Source: Pirellulales bacterium (GTDB lineage Bacteria > Planctomycetota > Planctomycetia > Pirellulales > PALSA-1355). Taken from it: 64,000 nucleotides of DNA. The stretch lies in the NCBI GenBank assembly GCA_022844125.1, contig JALHMI010000008.1:303728-367727 (forward strand), read 5' to 3'. Positions 1 through 8,466 of the stretch are shown piece after piece; the stretch's first letter is position 1; every line of letters starts with the position of its first letter. Position numbers and translations under genes: made by a program. Under the pieces are notes generated by a model, which saw only the letters and a program-made list of their open reading frames with translations, did not search any database and had not been told where the DNA came from.

Positions 1-912
1 GTGCTCTGGACCGACAACACCCCCGGCGAAAACGTCTTGCATGGCCAATGGTCGTCGCCCGCTTATGGTGTGCTGGGTGGCGTCGCTCAGGTGATCTTCG
101 GCGCCGGCGACGGCTGGATCTACAGCTTCGACGCCGAGAAGAGCGCCGCGACGGGCAAGCCCGTCATGCTCTGGAGTTTCGACGCAAACCCCAAGGAATC
201 GAAGTACGTGCTGGGCGGCCGCGCCGATCGGAACCACATCATCGGCACGCCGGTTATCTACGATGGCATGGTTTACGTGGGCGTGGGCGAAGATCCCGAG
301 CACGGCGAGGGTGTGGGCCACTTGTACTGCATCGACCCGACGAAGCGCGGCGACGTCAGCCCGCAGTTGGCCTTCAACGTGAAGGACCTTACCAAGCCGA
401 TTCCGCACAAGCGGATGCAGGCCGTCGTAGCCGAGGATGGCGACGTGTCCCGGCCGAATCCCAACAGTGCACAAGTCTGGCACTACGCCAACTACGACGC
501 CAACAAGAACGGCAAGATCGAATTCGAGGAAACGATGCACCGCACCTGCGGCACCGTGGTGATCAAAGACGATCTGTTGTACGTGGCGGACTTCAGCGGC
601 TTGTTCCACTGCCTGGACGCCAAGACGGGTGTGCCCTACTGGACGCACGACATGCTGGCCGCTGCCTGGGGTTCGCCGCTGATCGTCGAGGACAAGGTTT
701 ATATCGGTGACGAAGACGGCGACATCACCGTCGTCAAGCTCGGCAAGGAGCTCGAGATCCTGGCCGAAAACACGATGGAGAATTCGGTGTACAGCACGCC
801 GGTCGTGGCGAACAACACGCTGTTCATCGCCAACAAGGATCACGTGTTCGCGATCACCAGCGAAGACAGCGCCGCGGACGAAGACAGCGCCGCGGACGAA
901 GAGGAGAAGTAA
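1..912 (+). CDS. PQQ-like beta-propeller protein, 5' truncated by window edge
   Basis: The visible 303 residues read as blades of a PQQ-type beta-propeller: repeated segments such as VIFGAGDGWIYSFDA, VYVGVGEDP, LLYVADFSGLFHCLDAKTG and VYIGDEDGDITVV fit the W/Y-x-x-D-x-x-TG propeller pattern. The reading frame is open from base 1, so the true start lies outside the window. A canonical EF-hand loop (residues about 166-177, DANKNGKIEFEE) sits between blades. The C-terminus is acidic and contains two tandem copies of EDSAAD, encoded by an exact 18-bp duplication at 862-879/880-897. Such proteins are usually exported and bind sugars or form scaffolds in planctomycetes; enzymatic activity cannot be inferred. 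A strong terminator follows. Confidence 0.8.
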   Translation: MLWTDNTPGENVLHGQWSSPAYGVLGGVAQVIFGAGDGWIYSFDAEKSAATGKPVMLWSFDANPKESKYVLGGRADRNHIIGTPVIYDGMVYVGVGEDPEHGEGVGHLYCIDPTKRGDVSPQLAFNVKDLTKPIPHKRMQAVVAEDGDVSRPNPNSAQVWHYANYDANKNGKIEFEETMHRTCGTVVIKDDLLYVADFSGLFHCLDAKTGVPYWTHDMLAAAWGSPLIVEDKVYIGDEDGDITVVKLGKELEILAENTMENSVYSTPVVANNTLFIANKDHVFAITSEDSAADEDSAADEEEK

Positions 913-955
913 TTCTCGCTTTGGTTGGCGTCGAACGTAACAGTAACCCAAGTAA

Positions 956-980
956 CCCCCGGCTCTGCCGGGGGTTTCTT
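956..980 (+). terminator. Rho-independent terminator after the propeller gene
   Basis: Perfect 8-bp stem CCCCCGGC (956-963) / GCCGGGGG (967-974) with loop TCT, followed by TTTCTT. It lies 43 bases after the stop codon of the propeller gene and before the next start. The same stem, without a T-run, recurs in interspersed hairpins near 2050 and 59270. Confidence 0.8.
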
Positions 981-1000
981 GTTACTCGGATCGGTTGATC

Positions 1001-1372
1001 ATGACGAAAAGAGTTCTCGACGTCGGACAATGCAGTCCCGATCACTGGTCGATCAAGCACCTGCTTGAGGGTGAGCTCGGCGCCGAGCTTGTGCAGGCGC
1101 ATCTGTCCGGCGAGGCGCTCGAGAAGCTCCGCGCCGACAAGTTCGACCTGGTGCTCGTGAACCGCAAGTTCGACGCCGACTACAGCGACGGGCTCGAACT
1201 GATTCGTGCGATCAAGGCCGACGCCGCGCTGGCCGACCTCCCCGTCATGCTGGTGAGTAACTATCCCGAGTATCAGGCCGAGGCCGTCGCCGCGGGGGCC
1301 CTGCCGGGGTTCGGCAAGGCGGAGCTGCGCTCCCCTGCGACGAAAGTAAAACTGGCCGCTGTGCTCACGTAA
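1001..1372 (+). CDS. Degenerate response-regulator receiver-like protein
   Basis: A 123-residue single-domain protein with the receiver pattern: a beta-3 strand FDLVLVN, helix GLELIRAIKAD, strand DLPVMLVSNY and the later AVAAGALPGFGKAEL containing a Lys where the conserved receiver Lys is expected (about K106). The position of the phosphoacceptor Asp is Asn (N54), so phosphorylation in the normal way is unlikely. The ATG at 1001 is preferred over an in-frame TTG at 995 because the protein then begins directly at the first beta-strand. No output domain is present. A non-phosphorylated protein-interaction role is inference only. Confidence 0.65.
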   Translation: MTKRVLDVGQCSPDHWSIKHLLEGELGAELVQAHLSGEALEKLRADKFDLVLVNRKFDADYSDGLELIRAIKADAALADLPVMLVSNYPEYQAEAVAAGALPGFGKAELRSPATKVKLAAVLT

Positions 1373-1420
1373 GCGATCGACGTTCGCCGGGTGGAACGCC
1401 CCTGAAACTCCCTGCAATCG

Positions 1421-1448
1421 TAGCCCGAAGCGCGCTTCTCGCGCTTCG
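1421..1448. repeat. TAGCCCGAAGCG-type interspersed hairpin
   Basis: Begins TAGCCCGAAGCGCG and folds as CGAAGCGCG (1426-1434) / CGCGCTTCG (1440-1448) with a 5-base loop, between convergent genes. The same motif family occurs at 11961-11990 and 15419-15450 in this window. Confidence 0.6.
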
Positions 1449-1459
1449 ATACTAGGCAT

Positions 1460-2014
1460 TTACGGCGTCACGGCGCGCAAGCCCGGCAAGCCGTCGATGC
1501 TCGCGGCGTTGTTCTGCCGTTTGTACTCGGCGAGCTTCTCGGTCCCCTTCTGCTCGCAGTAGTCGACAAGCTGCGACCGCTCGCCAACATACTCATAGTT
1601 CGGCACTCCCCAGCCGCAGGAGTCGGCCACACGCTCGAGCTCGACGACGATGACGGACCGCGCGCCGAGGTACTCGGGAAACTCCGGCGCCAGCGCATGC
1701 CACTCGGCGTCCTGCGGTTCGACGACGCGCCCGCGGCCGTATAGCCGGACGATCTTCGGTGCGCCGGTGAACTCGCAGAACATGATCACGATGCGACCGT
1801 TCTCGCGCAGATGGGAGACCGTCTCGATGCCGCTGCCGACGAGGTCGAGATAGGCCACGGTCTTCGCGTCGAGCACGGCGAATGAATCGAGCCCCTTGGG
1901 CGAAAGGTTCAGGTGCCCCTCGGGCGACGTCGGCGCGGTGGCGACGAAAAACACGTGCTGCGACTCGATCAGTTTTCGCAGTTGGTCGTTGAGTTCTGAG
2001 TAAACTTTGCCCAT
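1460..2014 (-). CDS. Pyridoxamine 5'-phosphate oxidase-fold (PPOX) family protein
   Basis: 184 residues with the split-barrel flavin-binding pattern of the PPOX family: HVFFVATAPTSPEGHLNLSPKG at the N-terminus, AYLDLVGSGIETVSHLRENGRIVIMFC in the middle and VRLYGRGRVVE after it. The C-terminal part (DSCGWGVPNYEYVGER) matches the common stand-alone PPOX class rather than PdxH, so a role in vitamin B6 synthesis should not be assumed. Cofactor is probably FMN or F420-like but cannot be decided. ATG at 2012-2014 is the only sensible start. It converges on the receiver-like gene. Confidence 0.8.
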   Translation of the reverse strand: MGKVYSELNDQLRKLIESQHVFFVATAPTSPEGHLNLSPKGLDSFAVLDAKTVAYLDLVGSGIETVSHLRENGRIVIMFCEFTGAPKIVRLYGRGRVVEPQDAEWHALAPEFPEYLGARSVIVVELERVADSCGWGVPNYEYVGERSQLVDYCEQKGTEKLAEYKRQNNAASIDGLPGLRAVTP

Positions 2015-2045
2015 TGCTCGCTCTTACGGTGTGTGTGGGAGGGAT

Positions 2046-2075
2046 CGAAGAACCCCCCGGCAAAGCCGGGGGCTG
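2046..2075. repeat. Interspersed hairpin, GCCGGGGG family, copy 1
   Basis: Stem CCCCCGGC (2054-2061) / GCCGGGGG (2065-2072), loop AAA, in the flank CGAAGAAC...CTG. An almost identical copy with a single inserted G is at 59268-59298. Confidence 0.75.
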
Positions 2076-2139
2076 CGAAGGACTGGTACTGGCTCGGCAA
2101 ATCAGACCGCCAGTCACTTCGTCAGGTTCGCGCCGGCGT

Positions 2140-2301
2140 CTACCCACGGCCGCCTTCGCAGCAGGTCTCGCAGATGGTGTGACACTGGCTGCATTGCAGC
2201 TTGCCGCGGATTTCGATCAGCCGGCCGCCGCACACCGGGCAGGCCGGCCGACAGGCGGCCGCAGAGGGCACTTCCGCCGCCTGACATTCACTTGCGTCCA
2301 T
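2140..2301 (-). CDS. Small zinc-ribbon protein
   Basis: A 53-residue protein with two close Cys pairs, CPVCGGRLIEIRGKLQCSQC, followed by HTICETCCEG, a typical zinc-ribbon arrangement. The start ATG (2299-2301) is preceded by GAGCGAGGAC as a plausible ribosome binding site, and an upstream ATG would only add a non-conserved extension. Many planctomycete genomes carry small proteins with this Cys pattern. Function unknown; nucleic-acid or protein binding is possible. Confidence 0.6.
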   Translation of the reverse strand: MDASECQAAEVPSAAACRPACPVCGGRLIEIRGKLQCSQCHTICETCCEGGRG

Positions 2302-2450
2302 GCTTTGTCCTCGCTCCTTGCGAAAGAAATCGCCCACATCCGCTCATCGTATCGCCGGCTCGCCGCACCGCAAAGCGCCTGCCGCTTGCGCGTTGTGAGA
2401 CGGCAGCGTAGAATTGCACGTTTCCCCGGTTGTCCCCAGTTGCGAATTTT

Positions 2451-4058
2451 ATGCCCATCCGCCTCTCGAACATCCGCCTGAGCATCGATGAGCCCGAGCT
2501 CGCGCTGGCGGAGCGCGCGGCGGGAGTGCTCGACGTGCGGCCGCAGGAGATCCAGCGCTGGCGGATCCTGCGCAAGAGCCTCGATGCCCGCGACAAGTCG
2601 AACATCTCGTACGTCTATTCGCTGGAAGTGGCCGCCGGCGATCCCACGGCCGAACCGCAGTTGGTGCGCCGCGCCAGCCGCTTGAAGCAGATCGGCGCCG
2701 AGCTGTACGACTCACCGCGTTTCGAAATGCCGACGCCCGGCAGCCAGCCGCTGGGCGAGCGACCCGTGATCGTTGGTTCCGGTCCGGCGGGCGTGTTCGC
2801 GGCGTACTTTCTGGCAGAGCAGGGGTACCGGCCGCTGGTGCTCGAACGCGGCAAACCGGTACGCGAGCGGATTCGCGACATGCACGCCTTCGACGAAGGC
2901 GGACCGCACGATCCCGAAAGCAACTACCTGTTTGGCGAAGGGGGCGCGGGCACGTTCAGCGACGGCAAGCTCACGTGCCGCTCCAGCGGGCCCGACGTGC
3001 AGCGCGTGCTGGAAATCTTCGCCGAGTGCAAAGGCAAGCCGTCGATCCTGTACGATCACCGCCCGCACCTGGGAAGCAACCGTCTGCCAGCCGTGGTGAA
3101 GGCGATCCGCGAGCGGATCATCGAGATGGGAGGCGAGTTCCAGTTCGACTGCCGCGTGGACGATCTGGAGCTCGACGGCAACCAGCTTCGCGCGCTGGTC
3201 ACTTCGTCGGGACGCATTCCAACCGCGCTCGCCGTGCTGGCGATCGGCCATAGCGCTCGCGACACCTATGAGATGCTGCACGCCCGCGGGCTGCCGATGG
3301 TGCACAAGCCGTTTCAGCTTGGTTTGCGGATCGAGCAGCCGCAGGAACAAGTGAACCGGGCGCAGTATGGCGCGGCAAAGCTGGAAGAGAAGCTGGGTTC
3401 GGCCGATTACTCGCTCGTCGCCAAGGGCGAGCACAACGTGTTCACATTCTGCATGTGCGCCGGCGGCTACGTGATGCCCAGCGTTTCGGAGCCGGGCTAC
3501 TTCTGCACGAACGGCATGAGCCTTTCCAAGCGCGATTCGCCGTACGCCAACAGCGGGCTAATGGTCACGCTCAAGCCGGAGCAGTTCGGCGGTACTCATG
3601 TGCTAGCCGGTATGCAATTGCAGCGGCAGTTCGAACGCGCGGCCTACGAACTAGGCGGCGGGCGGTACGATTGCCCGATCCAGCGAGCTGGGGACTTTGT
3701 GGCTCGCCGTGCTTCCACGGGCGTTCCTTCGTCGAGCTATCCGCGCGGCTTGGTGCTGGCGGAACTTGATAGCGTCCTGCCGCCCGTTGTGGCCCAGGCC
3801 ATCCGCCGGGCGTTGCCGGTGCTCGATCAGCGCTGGCGGGGACTGTTCCTGCGCGAGGCAACGCTCGTGGGGCCCGAGTCGCGCGGAAGCGCGCCGGTGC
3901 GGTTCCTGCGCGACGAACACACGCTGGAGAGTCCCGGCCTGGCGGGAGTCTATCCGATTGGCGAAGGGGCCGGCTATGCCGGCGGCATTGTGAGCGCCGC
4001 GCTCGACGGGCTGCGGGTGGCCAAATCGATCATCGGCCGTTACGCGCCGGTGGGCTAG
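2451..4058 (+). CDS. FAD-dependent oxidoreductase, COG2509 type
   Basis: 535 residues. An N-terminal domain of about 95 residues precedes an FAD-binding Rossmann motif VIVGSGPAGVFAAYFLAEQG (G109, G111, G114) and a second-shell motif ERGKPVRERIRDM. The segment NYLFGEGGAGTFSDGKLTCR is characteristic of the COG2509 family of uncharacterised FAD-utilising dehydrogenases. The C-terminal GEGAGYAGGIVSAALDG closes the flavin site. ATG at 2451 is chosen over an in-frame TTG at 2430. The natural substrate of this family is not known. Transcribed away from the zinc-ribbon gene, so the roughly 150 bases between them must hold both promoters. Confidence 0.85.
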   Translation: MPIRLSNIRLSIDEPELALAERAAGVLDVRPQEIQRWRILRKSLDARDKSNISYVYSLEVAAGDPTAEPQLVRRASRLKQIGAELYDSPRFEMPTPGSQPLGERPVIVGSGPAGVFAAYFLAEQGYRPLVLERGKPVRERIRDMHAFDEGGPHDPESNYLFGEGGAGTFSDGKLTCRSSGPDVQRVLEIFAECKGKPSILYDHRPHLGSNRLPAVVKAIRERIIEMGGEFQFDCRVDDLELDGNQLRALVTSSGRIPTALAVLAIGHSARDTYEMLHARGLPMVHKPFQLGLRIEQPQEQVNRAQYGAAKLEEKLGSADYSLVAKGEHNVFTFCMCAGGYVMPSVSEPGYFCTNGMSLSKRDSPYANSGLMVTLKPEQFGGTHVLAGMQLQRQFERAAYELGGGRYDCPIQRAGDFVARRASTGVPSSSYPRGLVLAELDSVLPPVVAQAIRRALPVLDQRWRGLFLREATLVGPESRGSAPVRFLRDEHTLESPGLAGVYPIGEGAGYAGGIVSAALDGLRVAKSIIGRYAPVG

Positions 4059-4091
4059 CACGGGGGACACCATGGCGCCTAACCTGGTCCG

Positions 4092-4349
4092 CTACGCGCT
4101 GGCCCGCTGCGGATCGTACACTTCCAGTTGATTCTCGACATAGCGCACGCCATCGACGCGCAGCACTATCGCTTCGGCGAACTGTCGGAGCTGACCGTAA
4201 GGCACGCGCCCGATGAGCGTCACGACACCGGACTCGTAGCGGCAGCGGATCGCACGCAGGAAGTAGTAGGGGCTTTCCCGGAGCCGGCGTTCGGCAGCCT
4301 GAGCGATGGCTTGCGAATCGACGTTGGTTTGTAGAGAAAGGATTGTCAT
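4092..4349 (-). CDS. BON-domain protein
   Basis: 85 residues with one BON (OsmY-like) domain: alternating beta and alpha elements ending in VTLIGRVPYGQLRQFAEAIVLRVDGVRYVENQLEV, with the typical G at the turn and the VxGVxxVxNxL ending. No signal peptide is visible, so it is probably cytoplasmic or a membrane-associated binding module. A 6-bp perfect hairpin (GGCTGA/TCAGCC, 4366-4383) lies just upstream in the region shared with the divergent oxidase gene. Confidence 0.75.
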   Translation of the reverse strand: MTILSLQTNVDSQAIAQAAERRLRESPYYFLRAIRCRYESGVVTLIGRVPYGQLRQFAEAIVLRVDGVRYVENQLEVYDPQRASA

Positions 4350-4475
4350 TGGAGTGCGTGGGGTTCGGCTGATAGCATTCAGCCAGAATGTATTTCAACC
4401 GTTATCGGCGGATCCGGCCGAAAAATTCACGCTCGTCGGTAGCACCGGAATTCCCAACCTCGCAAAAAGCTTGCT

Positions 4476-5615
4476 ATGCAAACCTTTGACGTCATTGTGC
4501 TGGGGGTTGGTGGCGTCGGCAGCGCTGCGCTCTATCATCTCGCCCGGCGCGGGGCCAGCGTGCTGGGGATCGAACAATTCGGCCTGGCCCACGATCGGGG
4601 CAGCTCGCACGGCCAGACCCGCCTGATCCGCCAGACCTACTTCGAACACCCGGACTATGTGCCGCTCGTACAGCGGGCGTTCGACGGTTGGACCGCGCTC
4701 GAACAACTCTCTGGCGCCGAACTCTATCGCCAGGTTGGGCTGATCCAGATCGGTCCGCCCACGGGCGAGGTGATTCGCGGCGTGCGGGCGAGCGCGGCCG
4801 AACACCACCTGCCGATCGAGAATCTAAGTGCGCAGGAGGCCATGCAGCGTTTTCCGGGCCTGAGCCTTTCCGACGAATGGGAAGCGGTGTACGAGAACCG
4901 CGCGGGGTATCTCTTCGTGGAGCGGTGCGTGGAAGCTCACGTCGCCGCGGCAAAAGCCTGCGGCGCGACGCTGCATCTCGATGAGAGCGTTCGCGAGTGG
5001 AGCGTTTCCAGCGGCACTGTGCGCGTCGAAACCGACCGAGGTGAGTACGAAGCGAAGCGACTCGTCATCGCGGCTGGCGCCTGGTCGGTTCCGCTGCTCG
5101 CTGAGCTTGGCGTCGGGCTGGAAGTTCGCCGTAAGCCGCTCTATTGGTACCAAACGAGCACGGACGACTATCGCGCTGAGCGCGGTTTCCCCGGCTTTCT
5201 GTTCGACCTCGCCGAGGGCTGCTTCTATGGCTTTCCGCAGATCGACGAGCAGGGGCTGAAAGTCGCCGAGCACAGCGGTGGCCGCGTGATCACCGATCCG
5301 GCGACGATCGATCGCGAGCTCGATCCGGCGGATGAGGCCCGCGTGGCTGGCTTTGTCCAGCGTTATCTTCCGGCGGCCACCACCGAACGGACTCACCACG
5401 CCGTCTGCATGTACACGATGAGCCCCGACGGCCACTTCATCCTGGATCGCCATCCACAGCATCCCGAGGTCGCCTTTGTTGCCGGGCTTTCGGGGCATGG
5501 CTTCAAATTCGCGGGCATATTAGGCGAGGAACTCGCACGGCTTGCGCTCGACGGCAAGGTCGATCCGCGAGCCAGATTTCTGAGCTTGCAGCGTGAATCG
5601 CTCCGCAAGGAATAG
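4476..5615 (+). CDS. Monomeric sarcosine oxidase / N-methyl-L-tryptophan oxidase family flavoenzyme
   Basis: 379 residues, the normal length for this family. Dinucleotide-binding motif GVGGVGSAALYHLARRG (G10, G12, G15), then RGSSHGQTRLIRQTYFEHPDYVPL, which is diagnostic of the MSOX/MTOX group. The motif CMYTMSPDGHFILD contains the Cys (about C311) that in MSOX carries the covalent FAD, and GHGFKFAGILGEELA is the C-terminal flavin motif. The enzyme should oxidatively demethylate an N-methyl amino acid, giving formaldehyde and peroxide. The choice between sarcosine and N-methyltryptophan cannot be made from sequence. The stop at 5613-5615 precedes the next gene by 116 bases. Confidence 0.85.
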   Translation: MQTFDVIVLGVGGVGSAALYHLARRGASVLGIEQFGLAHDRGSSHGQTRLIRQTYFEHPDYVPLVQRAFDGWTALEQLSGAELYRQVGLIQIGPPTGEVIRGVRASAAEHHLPIENLSAQEAMQRFPGLSLSDEWEAVYENRAGYLFVERCVEAHVAAAKACGATLHLDESVREWSVSSGTVRVETDRGEYEAKRLVIAAGAWSVPLLAELGVGLEVRRKPLYWYQTSTDDYRAERGFPGFLFDLAEGCFYGFPQIDEQGLKVAEHSGGRVITDPATIDRELDPADEARVAGFVQRYLPAATTERTHHAVCMYTMSPDGHFILDRHPQHPEVAFVAGLSGHGFKFAGILGEELARLALDGKVDPRARFLSLQRESLRKE

Positions 5616-5731
5616 TGATTCGCTCCGCTCGATGTGATATCGTAGCAGGATCACGTTCACGCCTCTTATTAGTCGGCCCCCGTCCGGCTGCCTGCCAAGG
5701 ACCAATCTCGCCAGCTTTCGGAGCTTCCGCC

Positions 5732-7051
5732 ATGTCGTACCTCACCGATCGTCGCCGCTTCCTTCAAGCCACGGCTCTCACCGGCGTGGGCGTTTACGTC
5801 TCGACCGCCGTGGCCGAAGACAGCAAGTCGCCCAACGAGCGCCTCCGCTTCGCCTGCATCGGCGTCGGTGGCAAGGGACGCAGCGACTCGACCGATGCCC
5901 GTCGGGCGGGCGATATCGTGGCCATCTGTGACGTCGACGACCGGACGCTCGAGAATGCCGGCACCACGCAGTTCCCGAAGGCCGAGCGCTACAGCGATTT
6001 CCGCAAGCTGCTCGACGCGATGGAAGGCAAGGTCGACGCCGCCACGATCAGCACGCCCGATCACATGCACGCCGTGGTCACGGCGGCGGCCATGCGGCGC
6101 GGCATCGCTTGCTACACGCAAAAACCGCTCACGCGCACGATCTGGGAATCTCGCAAGCTGGGCGAGATCGCCCGCGAAGCCAAGGTCGCCACGCAGATGG
6201 GGAACCAAGGCACGAGTTTCCCGGGCCTCCGTAAAACGGCTGCGGCGCTCCAGGCCGGAGTGATCGGCAACGTGAGCGAGGTTCATGTCTGGACCAATCG
6301 CCCGCATTGGGCCTGCGGCTGCCCGCGTCCGGCCGAAGCGCCGATTCCCGAGAACGTACACTGGGATCTGTGGCTCGGCACGGCGCCCGAGCGGCCGTAT
6401 GCTCCGGGCTATCACCCCAACTCGTGGCGCGGCTGGTGGGATTTTGGTTCCGGCGCGCTGGGAGACATGGCCTGCCACACCGTGAACATGCCGTACATGG
6501 CCCTCGAGCTGCGCGATCCGACGAGCGTGCAGGCCAAGACCGCGGGGCACAATCGCGACAGCTTCCCGAAGTGGTCGGTCATCGACTTTGAGTTCCCGGC
6601 GAACGACAAGCGTCCGGCCGTGAAGATGACCTGGTACGACGGTGGCCAGAAGCCGCCGGCCGAGTTGTTCGGCCGCGAACCCGTCACGCCGACCGGCGTG
6701 CTGATGATCGGCGACAAGGGGAAGCTCTTTGCCAAAGGAGACTACTGCGAGTTCGGCTACGTGCTGCTCGAAGGGACCGACGTGAAACTCGAGTACCCCA
6801 AGGTGACCAACCACTTCGTCGAGTTCGCCAATGCGATCAAGGGTGGTCCGGCCGCCACGTCGAACTTCCCTGACTATGCCGGCCCGCTGACCGAGACGAT
6901 CCTGCTAGGGAACCTGGCCGTGTGGGCCGCCCCCGATCCGGAAACGCCCGGCAAGAAGGTCGAATGGGACGCCAGGAACATGGTGGCCACGAACGCTCCG
7001 GAGCTGGCCAGCGTCGTCAAGCCGGAGTATCGGGCCGGTTATGAGCTTTAG
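5732..7051 (+). CDS. Tat-exported Gfo/Idh/MocA family oxidoreductase
   Basis: 439 residues. The N-terminus DRRRFLQATALTGVGVYVSTAVA is a twin-arginine signal. Next comes the NAD-binding motif CIGVGGKGR (44-50), the CDVDD acidic end of beta-2, TPDHMHAVVTAAAMRRG and the QKPLTRTIWE segment with the catalytic Lys (K131; the family consensus EKPL reads QKPL here). The second half has the large beta-sheet domain including HPNSWRGWWDFGSGALGDMACHTVNMPY, common in the exported planctomycete subgroup. ATG at 5732 is chosen because it starts the Tat signal; an upstream frame extension lacks sense. Likely acts on a sugar or sugar acid in the periplasm; substrate unknown. Confidence 0.87.
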   Translation: MSYLTDRRRFLQATALTGVGVYVSTAVAEDSKSPNERLRFACIGVGGKGRSDSTDARRAGDIVAICDVDDRTLENAGTTQFPKAERYSDFRKLLDAMEGKVDAATISTPDHMHAVVTAAAMRRGIACYTQKPLTRTIWESRKLGEIAREAKVATQMGNQGTSFPGLRKTAAALQAGVIGNVSEVHVWTNRPHWACGCPRPAEAPIPENVHWDLWLGTAPERPYAPGYHPNSWRGWWDFGSGALGDMACHTVNMPYMALELRDPTSVQAKTAGHNRDSFPKWSVIDFEFPANDKRPAVKMTWYDGGQKPPAELFGREPVTPTGVLMIGDKGKLFAKGDYCEFGYVLLEGTDVKLEYPKVTNHFVEFANAIKGGPAATSNFPDYAGPLTETILLGNLAVWAAPDPETPGKKVEWDARNMVATNAPELASVVKPEYRAGYEL

Positions 7052-7251
7052 AGCGCAAGGCCAAGCCCTGTAAGCATTTTTGGCAGGTTTTCGCAATCCG
7101 GTAAACTTTGACACTTCATCCCATTCCGCGCATACTGGGTAAAGTGAACAGAGTTTCCTTTCTCGAGAATTCCGCGCTTGGTCCCGCCCGCATGGCCTCA
7201 CGGCCCGCGGCGCCATCCCTTGGACCGAGCCACAATGCTGACGGGTTTGCT

Positions 7252-8415
7252 ATGCGAACACCATTGCAGTGCGCCGCGCTGGCGGCACTAGTTGCTCTTC
7301 TAACCGGCTCTACGTTAGCCCGCACGGCTTGGGCTCAGCTCGACCAGGTCGAAGACACCAAGGTGGCCGGCGAAGCGGACTCGCGCCCGTTGTTCGAGCG
7401 TAAGGGCAAAAAGACTCCGGCCTTCGAGTCGGACGCACCTGAAGCGACGGGCACGAAGAGCAAGGCAGTCCGCCAGCCAGCGAAGAACCGCTATGCCGTG
7501 GCCGATCCGGCGCTGGAGCTCGCCGATCCGCGGACGTATCGCCTGCGGGTGGTCGTGAAGATCACCGCCCAGGAAGCCGAGGTCGACAACATTGTCGCCA
7601 CTTGTCCCATTCCGATGGAGTGGCCCGAACAAAAGATTCGTCTCCTGGAAGAGAAGCGCGAGCCGCAGACCGCACGGGTCAGCGAGCAAGTGCTACCCGG
7701 GCAGGCCGCGATTCTGAAGTTTCAGGTACCGCACATTGCCAAGGGCAAAGAGGCCTCGGTTGAGCGGCTCTACGAGATCACGCGCTATCGCACGAAATTC
7801 ACGCTGCCGCCGGAAGACCTGGTGATGCCTAAGATCGCACCACCGGAGTTGCGCGAGCAGTTGATTGGGATTCCGCCAGGCGTCGAGATTCAGAACTCGA
7901 AGATGATCGACCTGGCCAACACGCTGACGAGCGCCAGCCGCGAGGAAGGTCCCTGGGCCACAGCCAAGTCATTCTGGAGCTGGACGCGCGACAACGTGAA
8001 GTTCGAGAACGGCGACTTCCGCGGCGCGATGCACGCACTCGACCAGCGCTGCGGCGACTGCGAAGAGATGAGCGCGCTGTTCGTGGGGCTCTGCCGGCTG
8101 TCGAAGATTCCGGCCCGCACGGTCTGGGTCCACTCGCACGACTATCCCGAATTCTACCTGCTCGATAAGCAGGGCAAGGGTCATTGGATTCCGGCGCAGG
8201 TGCTGGGTCCGGCGTGGTTCGGCGAGATGGCCGAGTATCGTCCGATCTTCCAGAAGGGGGATAAGTTTTACGACTCGCTGCAGAAGAAGTATGTGCGGTA
8301 TGTGCCACAGACCGTTAGGGGCGGCGCCGCCAAAGTGCAGCCGCTCGTGGAGTTCCGCCACGACATCCTGGCGGACTCTGACATCAACGGTCCCGGCTAC
8401 GGCGTGCAGCGATAA
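7252..8415 (+). CDS. Secreted transglutaminase-like domain protein
   Basis: 387 residues starting with a signal peptide (MRTPLQCAALAALVALL...AWAQ). The C-terminal half carries a transglutaminase-like core: FWSWTRDNVKF, the nucleophile region RCGDCEEMSALFVGLCRLSKIPAR (Cys about 270) and SHDYPEFYLLDKQGKGHW with the candidate His (about 296). The position where the catalytic Asp is normal reads HWIPAQ, so the triad looks altered. The N-terminal half (residues 30-200) is a beta-rich region with no recognised domain. It lies 51 bases upstream of the PSCyt2/PSD1 gene, in the same direction, and may form an operon with it. Confidence 0.78.
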   Translation: MRTPLQCAALAALVALLTGSTLARTAWAQLDQVEDTKVAGEADSRPLFERKGKKTPAFESDAPEATGTKSKAVRQPAKNRYAVADPALELADPRTYRLRVVVKITAQEAEVDNIVATCPIPMEWPEQKIRLLEEKREPQTARVSEQVLPGQAAILKFQVPHIAKGKEASVERLYEITRYRTKFTLPPEDLVMPKIAPPELREQLIGIPPGVEIQNSKMIDLANTLTSASREEGPWATAKSFWSWTRDNVKFENGDFRGAMHALDQRCGDCEEMSALFVGLCRLSKIPARTVWVHSHDYPEFYLLDKQGKGHWIPAQVLGPAWFGEMAEYRPIFQKGDKFYDSLQKKYVRYVPQTVRGGAAKVQPLVEFRHDILADSDINGPGYGVQR

Positions 8416-8466
8416 GCCCGGAGCGTGCGTCTGCGATCCCCTCCCGTGCGATTGATTGGTTGGGCC

